A stretch of 64,000 nucleotides of DNA from Ramlibacter sp. (GTDB taxonomy: Bacteria > Pseudomonadota > Gammaproteobacteria > Burkholderiales > Burkholderiaceae_C): assembly GCA_016713005.1 (NCBI GenBank), contig JADJPY010000016.1:186001-250000 (forward strand). Reading direction: 5' to 3'. Positions within the stretch are counted from its first letter, which is position 1; the number at the start of each line of letters is the position of its first letter. Below are positions 61,544 to 64,000 of the stretch, piece after piece. The position numbers and the translations under genes are program-made. Below the pieces are notes generated by a model. It did no database searches, had not been told where the DNA came from, and saw only the letters and a list, made by a program, of their open reading frames with translations.

Positions 61544-61632
61544 ACCCGGCGCTGCGTCAAGCGTAACACTGCTGTGCGGGATGGAAACAATTGATTACAC
61601 TGCGTCCCAACAACTGATCAAGGCAAAAGCCC

Positions 61633-63759
61633 ATGAGCGCAGATCAAGAGGGATTGAAGGAATCCGAGGTACCGCTGTTTGACGTGACGGTTCGCGTGCC
61701 CACGGGCGGCAACCTGGAAGCCATCCGCCACAAGGCCATCAACGATGTGGGCATGGCCGAGGAGCGCATCGACGCCCTCCTCAAGGCCCTTCAGAACGGT
61801 CCGAAGGCCAAGATCGGCACGGCGGTGCCCAAAGACAAGGCCGACAAGGCCAAGGTCGATTTCGGCAAGGCTGGCCTGATTGTGGAACTGTCGCCGGTGC
61901 TGTCCCTGCAGACCATGAAGGCGGTGGAGGCCGACGGCTCCAGCGTGTGCCCGGCCTGCCAGAAACGCATCATGCTGCCGGCCAACCGGCAGTGCCCGTC
62001 CTGCGGCGTGTTTGTTGACAAGGTCAACGACGAGTTTCTGCTCAAGCGCAAGATCATGGAGCAGGAGCGCGCCCGCGCCGAGGCCAAGCTGGCCAAGGAC
62101 GGCAAGGACAGCGAGAAGCGCAACCGCGAGCATATGGAAGCGGCCTTGCGCGACAAGATCCGCGCCGAGATGGAGGCCGAGTACGGCCTGAAAGAAGAAG
62201 GTGCGGGCATCTTTGCCGGCAAGGCTGGTCTGGTGCGCGCTGGCGCGGGTGTGGCACTTCTGGTTGGTGCGATCCTGATCGGGCGCTTTTCGCACCAGAT
62301 CCCGGGCATGGGTGGCACGTTGGACCCGGTTCAGGCGAAGGCAGCCCAAGGCGGCGCCTCCGGAGCAATGGCAGCCGCAGCTGGCGCCGCCGGCGCAATG
62401 AACAAGGCCCAGGAAGTCGACTCCATGATCACCAAGGCCATGGAAAAAGGCCTTCCCGACGAAGTTCTGACCAACGCCGACGGCACACCGCTGGACGAGG
62501 ATTCTCTGCTCAAAATGGCGCGCAACGGTGGAGGCAAGGGCCTGTCTGTTGAGCAAGCTGTGGCAGCGGCCGGCCAGCTGGCAAAGACGGTTGGCAACAA
62601 CACGCTGGACAAGGCCATGGCGGGCGCGATGCCCCCAGGCGGCACTCCGGGCGCAAACCCTGGCACGGCGGCAGGGGGACCTGGTGGGGCAGCCGGGGGG
62701 GCACCGAGCGCCGCAGGGAACGCGTCGGCTGCAGCCGTGACCCTCGCTCCCGAGCTCAAGCTCGGCCTGAGCAGCGAATTCGCCGTGCGCCTCGCGGAGC
62801 TGGGTCAGACCGCCCGCTCGCGCGAAGTCTTCAAGAGCCTGCAGGGCAAACCTGAAGTCACGGCCGACCCGAAGCTAGCTGGCATCGTCCGCCTGGCGGA
62901 TGTGCAGGGCCGGGCCTGGGCGCTCGACGGCACGGCTCCTGGCAAGGCGAGCCAGCAGGCCTCCACTCTGAAGGATGAGATCAGCAAGATCACCGATCCC
63001 GTGGAACGCACGCTGGCCTTCGCCCGAGCGGGCTCGATTCTGTCCCGCCATGCCACTCTGCCTCGTGAGGCCGGCCTGGGCTTTATCGTGCTCGCGGGCG
63101 AGTCCATCAAGTCGCTGCCCGCAGCGCAGCAGCAAAACGTGATGGGTGACTGGACGGTGGCCATGGGCGAAGCCCTGCTGGCCGACTTGAGCGATTCCGC
63201 GCGCACCGGGCGATGGGCTCGGGCCCAGGCACTGTATACGCGCCTGTCGGCCACAGTGGCCCAGGCGCCCAGCGCCGACGCCGCAGCCCGGCTGCAGGGC
63301 ATCGAGTACCGAGCCCGGATCGCCATGGGTCTGGCCGACAAGGTGGACGCTGCGATCGAGACCGGCCTGATGTGGGTTTCCAAGGCCGGCGGCGCGGCGG
63401 CGCAGGCACGTGCACTGCGGGGTCTCGTGGCTGTGTCCGAGAACCCGTCGCACCCCAAGTTCCAGGATGCGCTCGCACGCGTTCAAGGTCTGGCCGACGC
63501 GGCCAAAGGTGCCGAACGGGTCAAGGCCTTGGGTGAACTGGCCCAGCTGATGGCCGAGGCAGGTCAGCGTGACAAGGCCGTACGCCTGCGCGACCAGGCC
63601 AGCGAAGCATCCGCATCCCTGCCGCCGGCCGAAGGTTCGGCACTGACGGCGGAACTGCTGGTTCGGGTCGACCTCGCCCTGGCCCGCGCGCGCCATGCCG
63701 AAGCCGCCTACGCCGACGCGGAGTCGCTGCTGCAAAGGGTGGCCGGCTACCTGCTCTGA
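61633..63759 (+). CDS. Zinc-ribbon membrane protein with L7/L12-like N-terminus, function unknown
   Basis: A 708-residue protein I do not recognise as a named family. Residues 16-88 (FDVTVRVPTGGNLEAIRHKA, 'KAKVDFGKAGLIVELSPVL') resemble the fold of ribosomal protein L7/L12 C-terminal domains. A Cys4 zinc ribbon follows (C106, C109, C121, C124), a charged coiled-coil to about 190, one membrane helix near 200-218, a Gly/Ala/Pro linker at about 325-375, and a C-terminal helical-repeat (TPR-like) region. The C-terminal domain is probably periplasmic, with the zinc ribbon cytoplasmic. The ATG at 61633 is chosen; function is unknown. Confidence 0.85.
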   Translation: MSADQEGLKESEVPLFDVTVRVPTGGNLEAIRHKAINDVGMAEERIDALLKALQNGPKAKIGTAVPKDKADKAKVDFGKAGLIVELSPVLSLQTMKAVEADGSSVCPACQKRIMLPANRQCPSCGVFVDKVNDEFLLKRKIMEQERARAEAKLAKDGKDSEKRNREHMEAALRDKIRAEMEAEYGLKEEGAGIFAGKAGLVRAGAGVALLVGAILIGRFSHQIPGMGGTLDPVQAKAAQGGASGAMAAAAGAAGAMNKAQEVDSMITKAMEKGLPDEVLTNADGTPLDEDSLLKMARNGGGKGLSVEQAVAAAGQLAKTVGNNTLDKAMAGAMPPGGTPGANPGTAAGGPGGAAGGAPSAAGNASAAAVTLAPELKLGLSSEFAVRLAELGQTARSREVFKSLQGKPEVTADPKLAGIVRLADVQGRAWALDGTAPGKASQQASTLKDEISKITDPVERTLAFARAGSILSRHATLPREAGLGFIVLAGESIKSLPAAQQQNVMGDWTVAMGEALLADLSDSARTGRWARAQALYTRLSATVAQAPSADAAARLQGIEYRARIAMGLADKVDAAIETGLMWVSKAGGAAAQARALRGLVAVSENPSHPKFQDALARVQGLADAAKGAERVKALGELAQLMAEAGQRDKAVRLRDQASEASASLPPAEGSALTAELLVRVDLALARARHAEAAYADAESLLQRVAGYLL

Positions 63760-63781
63760 GGACAGTGCGCAGGGTGCAGGC

Positions 63782-64000
63782 TCAGTCGTTGCGGTAGTCG
63801 CTCGGCAACGCCACACCGCCCTTGCGGTGGAAATACACCAGTTCGGCCGCTCGACGCAACGCGCGCGTGCCGATCAGTTGGTTGAACATCCAGTCCGTCT
63901 GGAACCTGTCGAACATCCAGCGCAACATCCGCTTTGCGCGGAAGTTCGGATACCGCTGAACCAGCCATTCGGCCGGATCAGGGGCCTGGCCAGCCAGAAA
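63782..64000 (-). CDS. Hypothetical protein, C-terminal part (cut by window edge)
   Basis: The last 72 codons of a minus-strand gene whose start lies beyond the window: ...AEWLVQRYPNFRAKRMLRWM, DRFQTDWMFNQLIG, LVYFHRKGGVALPSDYRND-stop. The stretch is rich in aromatic and basic residues. I do not recognise the family. It ends 22 bp after the stop of the preceding plus-strand gene, in convergent orientation. Confidence 0.6.
   Translation of the reverse strand, partial: FLAGQAPDPAEWLVQRYPNFRAKRMLRWMFDRFQTDWMFNQLIGTRALRRAAELVYFHRKGGVALPSDYRND

Overview
The window looks like a chromosomal segment of a GC-rich betaproteobacterium of the Burkholderiales, most likely Comamonadaceae (Acidovorax/Hydrogenophaga/Variovorax type). 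The reasons are the Bug/TctC substrate-binding proteins, the gene-family content, and ten copies of a short interspersed repeat that I associate with Comamonadaceae genomes (stem GCTATN5-7ATAGC followed by GGGGGCTGGAGGC). Genus cannot be fixed from the sequence alone.

Layout. 0.2-7.3 kb: nth, then vitamin B12 uptake (btuF on +; btuB-btuC-btuD on - behind a cobalamin riboswitch) around a subtilisin-like protease. 7.3-10.1 kb: a zapB-like gene, zapA, 6S RNA, a TSUP permease and a frameshifted acyl-CoA dehydrogenase-like gene. 10.1-21.5 kb: a microaerobic respiration regulon: a TauE/UreH-like protein, hemN, fnr, ccoH, ccoG (frameshifted), ccoP, ccoQ, ccoO, ccoN, ccoS, ccoI and uspA, with three FNR-type boxes at the hemN/fnr, ccoN and ccoI/uspA control regions. 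21.5-27.8 kb: a GntR-controlled divergent cluster with a Bug protein, a class V aminotransferase and a large FAD/Fe-S 2-hydroxyacid dehydrogenase. 27.8-29.2 kb: two toxin-antitoxin pairs. 29.3-34.9 kb: a malonate utilisation operon (GntR regulator, malonyl-CoA decarboxylase, Bug protein, enoyl-CoA hydratase, malonyl-CoA synthetase). 34.9-38.3 kb: lgt, rhomboid protease, lipase-like hydrolase. 38.3-45.1 kb: an envelope and stress block (CsbD, BON, OmpA-like and glycine-zipper lipoproteins, two Crp/Fnr regulators, hemerythrin, YqjD/E/K-like proteins, DUF3309, cardiolipin-synthase-like PLD). 45.2-47.3 kb: a flavoprotein monooxygenase and an AllA-like protein.

47.5-50.45 kb stands out. Five small same-strand genes of lower GC and mostly unknown function each start 7-15 bp after a (G/A)CGYTA junction and are separated by hairpin-forming, attC-like sequences. 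This is the architecture of an integron gene-cassette array without a nearby integrase (CALIN-like). It is the best candidate here for an undescribed system.

50.5-64 kb: SRPBCC protein, exported deaminase, a 0.3 kb poly-C/poly-G tract (almost certainly a consensus artefact), acyl-CoA and beta-oxidation genes (acyl-CoA dehydrogenase, thiolase, frameshifted fadJ-like), an M19 dipeptidase, an amidohydrolase, a MarR-GNAT fusion, an EamA exporter, a split ChrA pair, a 708-residue zinc-ribbon membrane protein and the tail of an unknown gene.

Two cross-cutting observations matter. First, six of the ten interspersed repeats lie inside coding sequences, always in a frame that keeps the ORF open. They encode the BtuF signal-peptide core, the BtuC start and first membrane helix, part of the BtuD C-terminus, and segments of MatA, an enoyl-CoA hydratase and an EamA protein. 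Second, all three frameshifted genes are one G/C short inside or beside a short G/C run, which together with the poly-G tract suggests sequencing or assembly error rather than gene decay.
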